38,431 bases of DNA. Source: Cyanobium sp. PLM2.Bin73. Lineage in GTDB: Bacteria; Cyanobacteriota; Cyanobacteriia; PCC-6307; Cyanobiaceae. Of the stretch, positions 1 to 6,135 are shown piece by piece (position 1 is the stretch's first letter; each line of letters begins with the position of its first letter). Below the pieces are notes generated by a model. That model was not told the DNA's origin. It ran no database searches and worked only from the letters and a program-made list of their open reading frames with translations. A program made the translations under genes and the position numbers. The stretch spans positions 1 through 38,431 of the forward strand of contig REEV01000112.1 in assembly GCA_007694915.1 (NCBI GenBank), written 5' to 3'.

Positions 1-184
1 TGCCGTCGATGTCGACGGGGGGAGCGGCGATGAACGCCACGATGAAGCAGATGGTGGCCGCCAGCAGGCAGGGGATCATCAGCACACCAAACCAGCCCAC
101 ATAAATGCGGTTGTTGGTGGAGGTGATCCACTGACAGAAGCTTTCCCAGCTTCCGGAGCGGCCGCTGCGTACAGCAGTGGTCAT
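1..184 (-). CDS. psbA: Photosystem II D1 protein, N-terminal part (cut by window edge)
   Basis: The complement of 182-184 is ATG, and 61 codons follow to the window edge. The translation contains [20 protein letters not shown] and ends AAPPVDIDG, the highly conserved D1 N-terminus through the first transmembrane helix. D1 is the reaction-centre subunit of photosystem II in the thylakoid membrane and turns over rapidly under light. A GAGGA ribosome-binding site (complement of 192-196) lies 7 nt before the start. Residue 130, which separates the low-light and high-light D1 isoforms, lies outside the window, so the isoform cannot be told. The gene is co-directional with the DUF697 gene upstream, but 332 bp separate them, so it probably has its own promoter. 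Confidence 0.97.
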   Translation of the reverse strand, partial: MTTAVRSGRSGSWESFCQWITSTNNRIYVGWFGVLMIPCLLAATICFIVAFIAAPPVDIDG

Positions 185-265
185 GGACAGGTCCTCAGAA
201 ATGGATGATCAGCCACACGCGAGTCCACCTCAGGGGTCGGACTCAGGAGTGGGCAGAGCAGAGCA

Positions 266-312
266 GTAGGGATGAATCCGTAGGGATGGAGTAGGGATGG
301 AGTAGGGATGGA
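266..312 (-). repeat. Four phased copies of an 11-bp repeat upstream of psbA
   Basis: On the plus strand the unit is gtagggatgga, at 280-290, 291-301 and 302-312 as exact copies. A fourth copy, gtagggatgaa, is at 266-276. On the psbA strand the unit reads TCCATCCCTAC. Start-to-start spacings are 14, 11 and 11 bp, so the three exact copies fall on nearly the same face of the DNA helix. The array lies 82-128 bp upstream of the psbA start codon. It could be a regulator-binding array or part of a leader RNA; nothing in the sequence decides between these. Confidence 0.85.
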
Positions 313-370
313 TCAGAACGGGGGGGCACCCAGCGGCCAGTTGCGTTCAACGCCAGGGTGCTCAGTGAGG

Positions 371-400
371 CTGCAGGCGATCCCGAAAGGGATCCTGCAG
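371..400. other. Hairpin with GAAA tetraloop between DUF697 gene and psbA
   Basis: The plus strand reads ctgcag, gc, gatccc, gaaa, gggatc, ctgcag. This gives a 12-bp stem interrupted by a 2-nt bulge and closed by a GAAA (GNRA-type) loop on the plus-strand RNA, or UUUC on the psbA-strand RNA. No T-run follows on either strand, so it is not a typical terminator. It lies 187-216 bp upstream of the psbA start codon. Confidence 0.7.
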
Positions 401-516
401 TGGAACCTGAACATCGGCGTGACGTTCACCAACACAATGGATGACGTTCAAACGCTACGGAATACGACGCGGTTGAGAAGGAGGCGCAAAAAAACGTTCC
501 AGCGCTTAGCCCTTCT

Positions 517-1989
517 TCATGCCAATTGTTGCGAAGATTGTCGGCCGGCCTGACCCATGCGGGCCTGCTCCCCCAGCCATTGCTGACCCTGGCGCAGGAA
601 GGCCGGCCAGTCGATGCGCTCCCGCTCGGCGGCCCGGGCCACCAGCAGCGGCGCCTCCCGGCGCAGACGCTCGAGATCCGGCTCCGCCACCCCCACCGAG
701 CGGGCCAGGCTGTCGGCCATCGCCCGGCCCACCACCCGGGTGAGATAGGCAGCACTGAGGGCCTGCACGGCGCTGCCCAGCAGCCAGGTGGCCCCATGCC
801 ACTTCACCGCTCCCGCCAAGGCCTGGCTGCTCCACTCCACCACCCCGAGGGTGAGGGAAGCCCGGGCCAGCTCCACCGCCACGGCGCGCAGCTGCTCAGC
901 GCTCCAGGGGCAGTCCCAGAGCCTGGCCATCTCCTTCACCATCAGGCCATTGGCCACCGCCAGCACCAGCAGGTCGAGGCTGGGCAGGGGGGCGGCCACC
1001 ACACCGGCGGCCACCAGCCACTGGGTGCGCTGCTGCAGGGCCTGGAAGTGGCCGCGGCGCAGGCGCTCCAGATCGGCCTGCCAACGGCCGTGGAGACTCT
1101 CCAGGCTGCGGATCTGGCGCTGCCGCCGCAGCCGGGGCGCCTCGCGGGCGCAGATCCGGGCCAGGGGCTGCAGGGCCGTGGGCAGATCGCTCCGCTGCCG
1201 CCAGCAGAGCAGGGGCGGTGGCGACGCCAGGCCGAGCTGGGCCAGCAGGGCGGCGCCGTCGCTGGCCTCTTCAGCCGGCCCAGCGGCCGCCTGGTCAGCG
1301 CCATCGGCCTTCAGCAGCAGCCACAGCGGCTGGCCCTCGGGCAGCGCTTCCAGCCAGCGCAGGTCGGCGGCCAGCAGCGGGGTGGACAGGCAATAGAGCA
1401 GGGCATCGCAGCTGGCGAACGGCTCGGGCCACGCCCAGCACTCGCTGCTGGCCGGCAGCGGCCGGGCCCAGTGCAGGGTGAGTGGTTCGGGACCCCGCAG
1501 GGCCGTGGCCAGCTGCTGGCGCCAGGCCGGGTCCTGTGGGGGGTGGCCCACCACCGCCAGGTGCAGGCCGGGGCGCTGCAGCTGACGGCGCAGGCCAGCG
1601 AGCTCCAGCTGGCGTTGGCTGCGGGCGGGGGTTGGATCCGCTGCGGAGCCCGCGGTGGCAGTGGCGGTGGGCTCCAGGGCCTGGAAGCGGGCCTCCAGGG
1701 CCTCCAATCGCTGGAGCCAACCGCCCACATCGGCGGGAGCTGGGCCCCTGCCCCGCCCGGCCGCGGGCCGCCACAGCCACAGGGCGCCAAGACCGGCAGT
1801 TGCAGCCGCCGCGGAGAGCAGCGGGCCGTGGGCAAGGCGGCCCAACCCGTCCAGCGCCAGACCACCGGCGACGGTGGCGGCGGCCAGGGGCCCGAGCCGC
1901 CGCCAGGCGAACCCGGCCAGGGACGGCAACCCCGAATCCGCCGCGGCCGGAACGGGGGGCAACGATGGCGGTGACGACTGGGAAGTCAA
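517..1989 (-). CDS. DUF697 membrane protein with degenerate GTPase-like domain
   Basis: The protein has 490 residues. Residues 32-73 hold two hydrophobic segments, 88-106 look coiled-coil-like, 140-280 resemble a small GTPase fold, and about 315-465 are the hydrophobic, helical DUF697 region. In the GTPase-like part the P-loop position reads VVGHPPQDPAW (146-156), without the glycine-lysine-serine/threonine signature. LKADG (226-230) recalls an NKxD motif. Nucleotide binding is therefore doubtful. The start is TTG (complement of 1987-1989), with no nearby in-frame ATG, so the true start is uncertain. DUF697 proteins are known as membrane proteins related to YcjF; their function in cyanobacteria is not established. 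A run of seven T follows the stop on this strand. Confidence 0.8.
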   Translation of the reverse strand: MTSQSSPPSLPPVPAAADSGLPSLAGFAWRRLGPLAAATVAGGLALDGLGRLAHGPLLSAAAATAGLGALWLWRPAAGRGRGPAPADVGGWLQRLEALEARFQALEPTATATAGSAADPTPARSQRQLELAGLRRQLQRPGLHLAVVGHPPQDPAWRQQLATALRGPEPLTLHWARPLPASSECWAWPEPFASCDALLYCLSTPLLAADLRWLEALPEGQPLWLLLKADGADQAAAGPAEEASDGAALLAQLGLASPPPLLCWRQRSDLPTALQPLARICAREAPRLRRQRQIRSLESLHGRWQADLERLRRGHFQALQQRTQWLVAAGVVAAPLPSLDLLVLAVANGLMVKEMARLWDCPWSAEQLRAVAVELARASLTLGVVEWSSQALAGAVKWHGATWLLGSAVQALSAAYLTRVVGRAMADSLARSVGVAEPDLERLRREAPLLVARAAERERIDWPAFLRQGQQWLGEQARMGQAGRQSSQQLA

Positions 1990-2229
1990 CGCACTGGCGT
2001 GAACTGAGCTTCTTTAGCTCAGGGAGGAGCGCAGTGCCCGCTACGGCAGCGGCAGCGATCAGTCCGGCCCAGACCGGGCGGAAAGCCATAACCTTTCAAC
2101 GGGCACTGCCGTTGCCCGCCTGTTGCCCGCCTGCCGGCCCTGTCAGCCCCCCCCTGGCCGATCACTGGCCAACCTCTGGCCCACCACTGATTACGTCCCC
2201 GATCCTTCCCACCGCTCTGTCCTGGAGCC
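1990..2229. promoter_or_regulatory. Divergent intergenic region with hairpin and short repeats
   Basis: This 240-bp gap separates the minus-strand DUF697 gene from the plus-strand genes leading to trpS. It holds a perfect 7-bp stem with 5-nt loop at 2004-2022 (ctgagct, loop, agctcag), 15-33 nt before the DUF697 start. It also has a tandem duplication of ttgcccgcctg at 2112-2133, and a 9-bp inverted pair, gcagtgccc (2031-2039) and gggcactgc (2101-2109). I could not identify a consensus promoter for either gene. Confidence 0.5.
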
Positions 2230-2769
2230 ATGGCTGAGCCTGCCCTGAGTGGCCCCACCTCCCAGCTGCTGGCCAGCCTCACTTCGGTGCAGCACCACCG
2301 CCTGCAGGGCTGGTGTGATCAGCTCACTGCGGCCTCCGGCTGGCATGGAGACCTGCCGGTGGTGCTGCTTGAGCGCTGCTGGCTGCGACTGCGGGCGGTG
2401 ACGGTGGCCACCCTGGCCGACGCCGTGCCGGCCGACACGAGTGCCGAGGCCCCCGAACTGATGCGCTGGCGCCAGCTGCGGCAGGAGGGCGTCGATCCCT
2501 GGAGCGCCCAGCTCACCTGCTGGCAGGAGTTCGGAGCCCAGGCCTGCCAGCAGGCCCAGCGCCGGCACTGGCAGCAGCGGGAGCAACACCAATGCGGCTG
2601 GACCTTTGCGGACTACCTGAGCCTGCTGCGCCGCTACCGGCAGGAACTGGAAACCGAGACAACCCGATGTCTGCCCCTGCTGGTGCTGCGTCGGCCGGAT
2701 GGTGAGCAGCGCCACACACTCCACTGGCTGCCCAGCCGGCACCGGACGATGCGGCACACTTGCGCCTGA
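2230..2769 (+). CDS. Unknown protein, first gene of trpS cluster
   Basis: The protein has 179 residues and I do not recognise a family. It has no signal peptide or membrane segment. It is rich in tryptophan, glutamine and leucine, for example GWCDQLTAASGWHGDLP and CGWTFADYLSLLRRYR, and looks mostly helical and soluble. The start is an ATG with GGAG five nt upstream (ctGGAGccATG region, 2224-2232). The next gene begins 16 bp after its stop and trpS follows that, so the three are probably co-transcribed. The codon use is like its neighbours, so the gene is probably native. No function can be assigned. Confidence 0.75.
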   Translation: MAEPALSGPTSQLLASLTSVQHHRLQGWCDQLTAASGWHGDLPVVLLERCWLRLRAVTVATLADAVPADTSAEAPELMRWRQLRQEGVDPWSAQLTCWQEFGAQACQQAQRRHWQQREQHQCGWTFADYLSLLRRYRQELETETTRCLPLLVLRRPDGEQRHTLHWLPSRHRTMRHTCA

Positions 2770-2785
2770 TCAAGCGCCTGCCGCC

Positions 2786-3352
2786 ATGGCCGACGAGTCC
2801 TCCACGCCAGCGCCCCAGGGTGGGCGCAATGCCGGCAACCGCGACGGCGGCGGGTTTCGCATCCGCCTGAGCGACAACGAGATGCGCTCGGCCCGCAGCA
2901 TCCAGGAAGCCTTCCGGCTGCGCTCCACCGTGGCCGTGCTCGGCTTCTCGGTGCGCACCATCGCCCAGCTGCTGGAGGAGGGCAAGCTCGACGAGCTGGT
3001 GGCCCAGGCTCAGGCCCAGGCCGGCCCCCGCCGCGACGGTGGACGTGACGGTGCCCGCGATGGCGGGCGGCGCGAGGGTGGCCGCGGCGAAGGTCGTGAC
3101 GAAAGCCGTGGGGCTCGCCAGGACCGCCAGGCCCCCCGGGTCGATCCCTTTGCACGCCCCGCCCGCCCGGCGACGCCCGCGGCGGAGCCGGCAGCAGCAG
3201 CAGTGGCGGAACCCGAGCCCGCGGCGCAAGCTGAGCCCCAACAGGGGCCCCCAGCCGAGGACCAGGCGGGGACAGCGCCCGAGGCGCCGAACGCCACTGA
3301 AGCCACAGAGACTGAGGCCACGGAGACCGTCGAGACCACCGGCGAGCGCTGA
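2786..3352 (+). CDS. Unknown protein with RG-rich tract and acidic tail
   Basis: The protein has 188 residues from the ATG at 2786; the reading frame is open further upstream, but that overlaps the preceding gene. Residues about 20-75 are folded and well ordered: FRIRLSDNEMRSARSIQEAF, then a helix region containing VLGFSVRTIAQLLEEGKL. A strand followed by two helices would suit a ribbon-helix-helix-like fold, but that is a guess. About 80-120 form an arginine/glycine/aspartate-rich tract (RDGGRDGARDGGRREGGRGE). The rest is an alanine/proline/glutamate-rich acidic tail ending in TEATETVETTGER. RG-rich tracts often bind RNA. The stop lies 5 bp before trpS, so the two are surely co-transcribed. 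I do not recognise the family. Confidence 0.75.
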   Translation: MADESSTPAPQGGRNAGNRDGGGFRIRLSDNEMRSARSIQEAFRLRSTVAVLGFSVRTIAQLLEEGKLDELVAQAQAQAGPRRDGGRDGARDGGRREGGRGEGRDESRGARQDRQAPRVDPFARPARPATPAAEPAAAAVAEPEPAAQAEPQQGPPAEDQAGTAPEAPNATEATETEATETVETTGER

Positions 3353-3357
3353 TCGCC

Positions 3358-4407
3358 ATGACCAGGCCCCGGGTTCTCTCCGGCGTTCAGCCCACCGGCG
3401 CCCTGCATCTGGGCAACTGGCTAGGGGCCATCCGCAACTGGGTGGACCTGCAGCAGGACCACGACACCTTCTTCTGTGTTGTGGATCTGCACGCCATCAC
3501 GGTGCCCCACGATCCGGCGCGGCTGGCGGAGGACACGCTCACCACCGCGGCCCTCTACCTGGCCTGCGGCATCGATCCGGCGCGCTCCACGGTGTTCGTG
3601 CAGAGCCAGGTGCCGGCCCACAGCGAACTGTGCTGGCTGCTGAACTGCGTCACACCGCTCAACTGGCTGGAGCGCATGATCCAGTTCAAGGAGAAGGCCG
3701 TCAAACAGGGCGACCAGGTGTCGGCCGGGCTGCTCGATTACCCGGTGATGATGGCGGCGGACATCCTTCTCTATGACGCCGACCGCGTGCCGGTGGGCGA
3801 AGACCAGAAACAGCACCTGGAACTGGCCCGTGACATCGCCCAGCAGCGCGTCAACGCCCGCTTCGCCCCCAGGGGTGCCGATGGTGAGCCGATACCGGTG
3901 CTGAAGGTGCCCGAACCCATGATCCTGCCGGAAGGCGCCCGGGTGATGAGCCTCAGCGACGGCACCAGCAAGATGAGCAAGAGCGATCCCAACGAGGGCT
4001 CGCGCATCGCCCTGCTCGACCCACCCGAGCTGATCAGCCGCAAGATCAAGCGCGCCCGCACCGATCCCACCATGGGGCTGGAGTTCGGCAACCCGGAGCG
4101 CCCCGAGGCCGACAACCTGCTCGGGCTTTACGCGGTGCTCTCCGGTCGCGGCCGCGCCGCTGTGGCCAGCGAATGCGCGGAGATGGGCTGGGGGCGGTTC
4201 AAGCCGCTGCTGGCCGAGGCCGCCGTGGAGGCCCTGCGCCCGATCCAGCAGCGCTACCACGACCTGCGGGCCGATCCCAACGGCCTGGAGGCGGTGCTGG
4301 CGGAGGGCCGGGAGCGGGCGGCGGCGGTGGCGGACGCCACCCTGCAGCGGGTGCGCGATGCCCTCGGTTTCCTTCCCGTCAAGCCCGTGTCAGCAAAAAC
4401 GCGCTGA
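3358..4407 (+). CDS. trpS: Tryptophanyl-tRNA synthetase
   Basis: This class I aminoacyl-tRNA synthetase charges tRNA-Trp with tryptophan in the cytoplasm. The 349 residues match the usual bacterial length. The N-terminus has the HIGH-like signature LHLGN (16-20) after SGVQPTG, and the second ATP-binding loop is KMSKS (205-209). DADRVPVGEDQKQHLEL, typical of bacterial TrpRS, lies between them. The ATG at 3358 sits 5 bp after the preceding stop. A short stem (ggcga at 3341-3345 with tcgcc at 3353-3357) abuts the start codon. No T-rich terminator follows. Confidence 0.97.
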   Translation: MTRPRVLSGVQPTGALHLGNWLGAIRNWVDLQQDHDTFFCVVDLHAITVPHDPARLAEDTLTTAALYLACGIDPARSTVFVQSQVPAHSELCWLLNCVTPLNWLERMIQFKEKAVKQGDQVSAGLLDYPVMMAADILLYDADRVPVGEDQKQHLELARDIAQQRVNARFAPRGADGEPIPVLKVPEPMILPEGARVMSLSDGTSKMSKSDPNEGSRIALLDPPELISRKIKRARTDPTMGLEFGNPERPEADNLLGLYAVLSGRGRAAVASECAEMGWGRFKPLLAEAAVEALRPIQQRYHDLRADPNGLEAVLAEGRERAAAVADATLQRVRDALGFLPVKPVSAKTR

Positions 4408-4646
4408 ATAAACACCCGATCAATGATCAGCGGGGCTGATGGCTGAGGCGACCGGCCGGCTCGCACCCACAGGCCAACAGCCGTCGCAATTGCGACACAG
4501 AACGCTACGTCGCCGTTGATACACCTCGGAGGGGTTCTGTCAACCCCCCATTTACCCCTCTGGCCCCCGTCCACCGCGAACCAGCAGCGTCATGCAGCCC
4601 GACCTGAGCGCTTCTGACCCGCCCCCGCCTGTTCGCCTCCACGGTT
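4408..4646. promoter_or_regulatory. Intergenic region after trpS with palindrome and hairpin
   Basis: This 239-bp gap lies between trpS and the muramidase gene. It holds a perfect 14-bp palindrome, gtcgcaattgcgac, at 4483-4496. It also has a hairpin at 4531-4547 (ggggtt, loop ctgtc, aacccc). The palindrome is a plausible dimeric regulator site, and the hairpin lies within a likely muramidase leader. No T-run makes either a terminator. No convincing -10/-35 pair was found, and no further gene is supported here. Confidence 0.5.
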
Positions 4647-5246
4647 GTGGCCATCGCCATGGCCACCGTGCTGCCGATCCCTCGCCCCGCCACCGCCGTC
4701 TCGAGCCCCAGGCCGCTGCCGGTCCTCCCCGAGCCCCCGCAGCCGGTGGCCGTGCGGCCAGCAGATCCAGCCCCCTACACGCTCACCCCGGAGCGCCTGG
4801 CCCTGCTGGACACCCTGCGCTACGCCGAGGGCACCTGGAAGGACGGCAGTCCTGACGGCTATCGGGTGCTCTACGGCGGCGGCCTGTTCGAGGGCCTGGA
4901 GCGCCATCCCGAGATCACCGTGCAGCGGCGCTACACCAGTGCGGCCGCCGGTGCCTACCAGTTCCTCCCGGACACCTGGGATGCCGTGGCCCGGCAGCTG
5001 GGGCTCAGCAGTTTCGAGCCCCACAACCAGGACCAGGCAGCCCTGCACCTGATCGAGCGCCGCGGCGCCCTGCGTCTGTTCGACCAGGCGGGCCTCAGCG
5101 CCGATGTGCTCGCCCGGCTGGCGCCGGAATGGGCCTCCCTGCCGGCCCATCACGGCGGCAGCTACTACGGCCAGCCGGTGAAGAGCCGGCAGGAGCTGGT
5201 GGCCTTCTACCGCTCCGCCCTGGCCCGGCACGCAGACGCCGGCTGA
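4647..5246 (+). CDS. Lambda-lysozyme-like muramidase (GH104-type)
   Basis: The protein has 199 residues from GTG at 4647. Residues 46-195 align in order with phage lambda endolysin R (a lytic transglycosylase that cleaves peptidoglycan). The catalytic glutamate is E61 in RYAEGT, followed by YRVLYGGGLFEG, AGAYQFLPDTWDAVARQLGL, QDQAALHLIERRGAL and a late WASLP. Nothing around it is phage-like, so it is probably a domesticated or cellular enzyme. Start choice matters. From GTG 4647 or ATG 4659 only part of a signal peptide is present. In the same frame a CTG at 4614 adds LTRPRLFASTV before VAIAMATVLP, completing a basic plus hydrophobic export signal ending near PATA. An in-frame stop at 4605 limits anything further. 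Confidence 0.85.
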   Translation: MAIAMATVLPIPRPATAVSSPRPLPVLPEPPQPVAVRPADPAPYTLTPERLALLDTLRYAEGTWKDGSPDGYRVLYGGGLFEGLERHPEITVQRRYTSAAAGAYQFLPDTWDAVARQLGLSSFEPHNQDQAALHLIERRGALRLFDQAGLSADVLARLAPEWASLPAHHGGSYYGQPVKSRQELVAFYRSALARHADAG

Positions 5247-5259
5247 TCCCGCTCAGGGC

Positions 5260-5703
5260 TCAGGGCTCGCGATACACCACCCGGCCGCGGCTGTCGTTGC
5301 CCACATCCAGCAGGTGTCCCTCCAGCAGGTGCTGGATCTCATCCCGCACCGCGTCGCTGTCCACGCCGCTGTCCCGCTCCAGGGCCAGCAGGGCGTCGTT
5401 GAGGGTGAAGCCGGCATCGCCACTGCGGCGTGCCAGTTCCAGCAGCTGGCGCTCCAGCGACAGGGACGTGCCCCGCAGCAGGGGCAGGGCGTTGGCCTGC
5501 TCCACCATCTCCGGCATCAGCCAGAGGTCCACCAGCTGCCCGAGGCCGCAGAGGCCGAAGGTGAGCAGGTAGAGGGTGCCGCTGTAGGGCTTGCGGTTGT
5601 AGAAGCGCTGCAACCCGCATACCCCTGCCAGGCCCAGGGCCCAGAGCAGGTAGGACACCCCGAGGCTGCGCCGCTCGTCCCGGCGGGAGAGGGAATGCGC
5701 CAT
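5260..5703 (-). CDS. TM2-domain membrane protein
   Basis: The protein has 147 residues. About 15-65 form a TM2 domain: a first helix, the polar turn GLQRFYNRKPYSG, and a second helix LYLLTFGLCGLGQLVDLW. The aromatic/basic loop between the two helices is the family signature. The C-terminal part, about 80-147, is soluble and resembles a small winged-helix-like module (LNDALLALERDSGVDSDAVRDEIQHLLEGHLLD). It lies 4 bp after the DUF2605 gene on the same strand, so the two are co-transcribed. TM2 proteins have no general known role. Only 13 bp separate it from the convergent muramidase gene. Confidence 0.85.
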   Translation of the reverse strand: MAHSLSRRDERRSLGVSYLLWALGLAGVCGLQRFYNRKPYSGTLYLLTFGLCGLGQLVDLWLMPEMVEQANALPLLRGTSLSLERQLLELARRSGDAGFTLNDALLALERDSGVDSDAVRDEIQHLLEGHLLDVGNDSRGRVVYREP

Positions 5704-5707
5704 GGCC

Positions 5708-6079
5708 TCAGAGCCCCGGGAAGGCCGGAGGTTCCGGCCAGCTGAGCTGGGGCAGGGCCACCCCGCTGCGCCGCAGGCAGGCCGACAGCGACCACACGCG
5801 CATCACCAGCTGATGCCAGGGTGCCAGGGTGTCCATGGCCAGGGCCACCGGGGCCGGGGTGGCCTGGCGCAGGCTGGTGGCGGCCACCAGCTCGCGCCGG
5901 GCCTGCTCCAGCTCGCCGCGCAGGGCCACGCGCTCCTCGGGAGCCATCACGCTGTCCGGGCAGAGGTCGAGCAGCAGCTCGCCGCGCTCGAACCAGAAGC
6001 GGAAGTCGCTGAGCAGGGAGCCCAGCAGGTGCTCCAGCAGCTCGGCGGCAGGCTCCTGGGCAGAGGAATCGGCACTCAT
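5708..6079 (-). CDS. DUF2605 family protein
   Basis: The protein has 123 residues. The pattern LLEHLLGSLLSDFRFWFERG, then a long helical stretch, then LAPWHQLVMRVWSL matches my recollection of the cyanobacterial DUF2605 family. There is no signal peptide or membrane segment. The ATG is the complement of 6077-6079. It starts divergently from thrS, with 56 bp between the two start codons, and is followed 4 bp later by the TM2 gene. The pairing with TM2 suggests a shared role at the membrane, but the function is unknown. Confidence 0.75.
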   Translation of the reverse strand: MSADSSAQEPAAELLEHLLGSLLSDFRFWFERGELLLDLCPDSVMAPEERVALRGELEQARRELVAATSLRQATPAPVALAMDTLAPWHQLVMRVWSLSACLRRSGVALPQLSWPEPPAFPGL

Positions 6080-6102
6080 AGCAGGAGCCTAGAAGCGCTG
6101 CG

Positions 6103-6108
6103 TAGGAT
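6103..6108 (+). promoter_or_regulatory. Putative -10 element of thrS
   Basis: TAGGAT lies 27 nt before the preferred ATG of thrS (6136) in the short gap from the divergent DUF2605 gene. There is no good -35. The placement resembles that of ndhD, glgB, hemE and petJ in this window. The call rests on that shared pattern. Confidence 0.4.
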
Positions 6109-6135
6109 CGGCCTTTGCCCCAGCGCCGCTTGCCC

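Larger units (their letters stand above)
185..516 (-). promoter_or_regulatory. psbA upstream region (332 bp, no gene)
   Basis: This gap between the DUF697 stop and the psbA start holds three things. Next to psbA is the GAGGA ribosome-binding site. At 266-312 there are four near-identical short repeats. At 371-400 there is a strong hairpin. A run of seven A (seven T on the psbA strand) sits at 488-494, just past the DUF697 stop. I found no convincing -35/-10 pair for psbA. A TANNNT hexamer on the minus strand (complement of 452-457) is possible, but it would imply a leader of roughly 260 nt. The region is less GC-rich than its neighbours, as expected for regulatory DNA. Confidence 0.6.

Noticed and set aside
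488-494. Seven-T run as terminator of the DUF697 gene
   Set aside because: The possible stem around it would place the T-run in its loop rather than after it, so it does not fit an intrinsic terminator.
308-553. 81-residue plus-strand frame upstream of psbA
   Set aside because: It has no ribosome-binding site, starts inside the repeat array, runs antisense into the DUF697 gene, and its sequence shows no family or ordered pattern.
526-1974. 482-residue plus-strand frame antisense to the DUF697 gene
   Set aside because: Long antisense frames are common in DNA this GC-rich. The protein is glutamine, histidine and proline low complexity, while the minus-strand protein has clear domains.
4647-5246. 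Prophage remnant
   Set aside because: Only the muramidase is phage-like. No holin, integrase, structural genes or attachment sites flank it, and its base composition is native.
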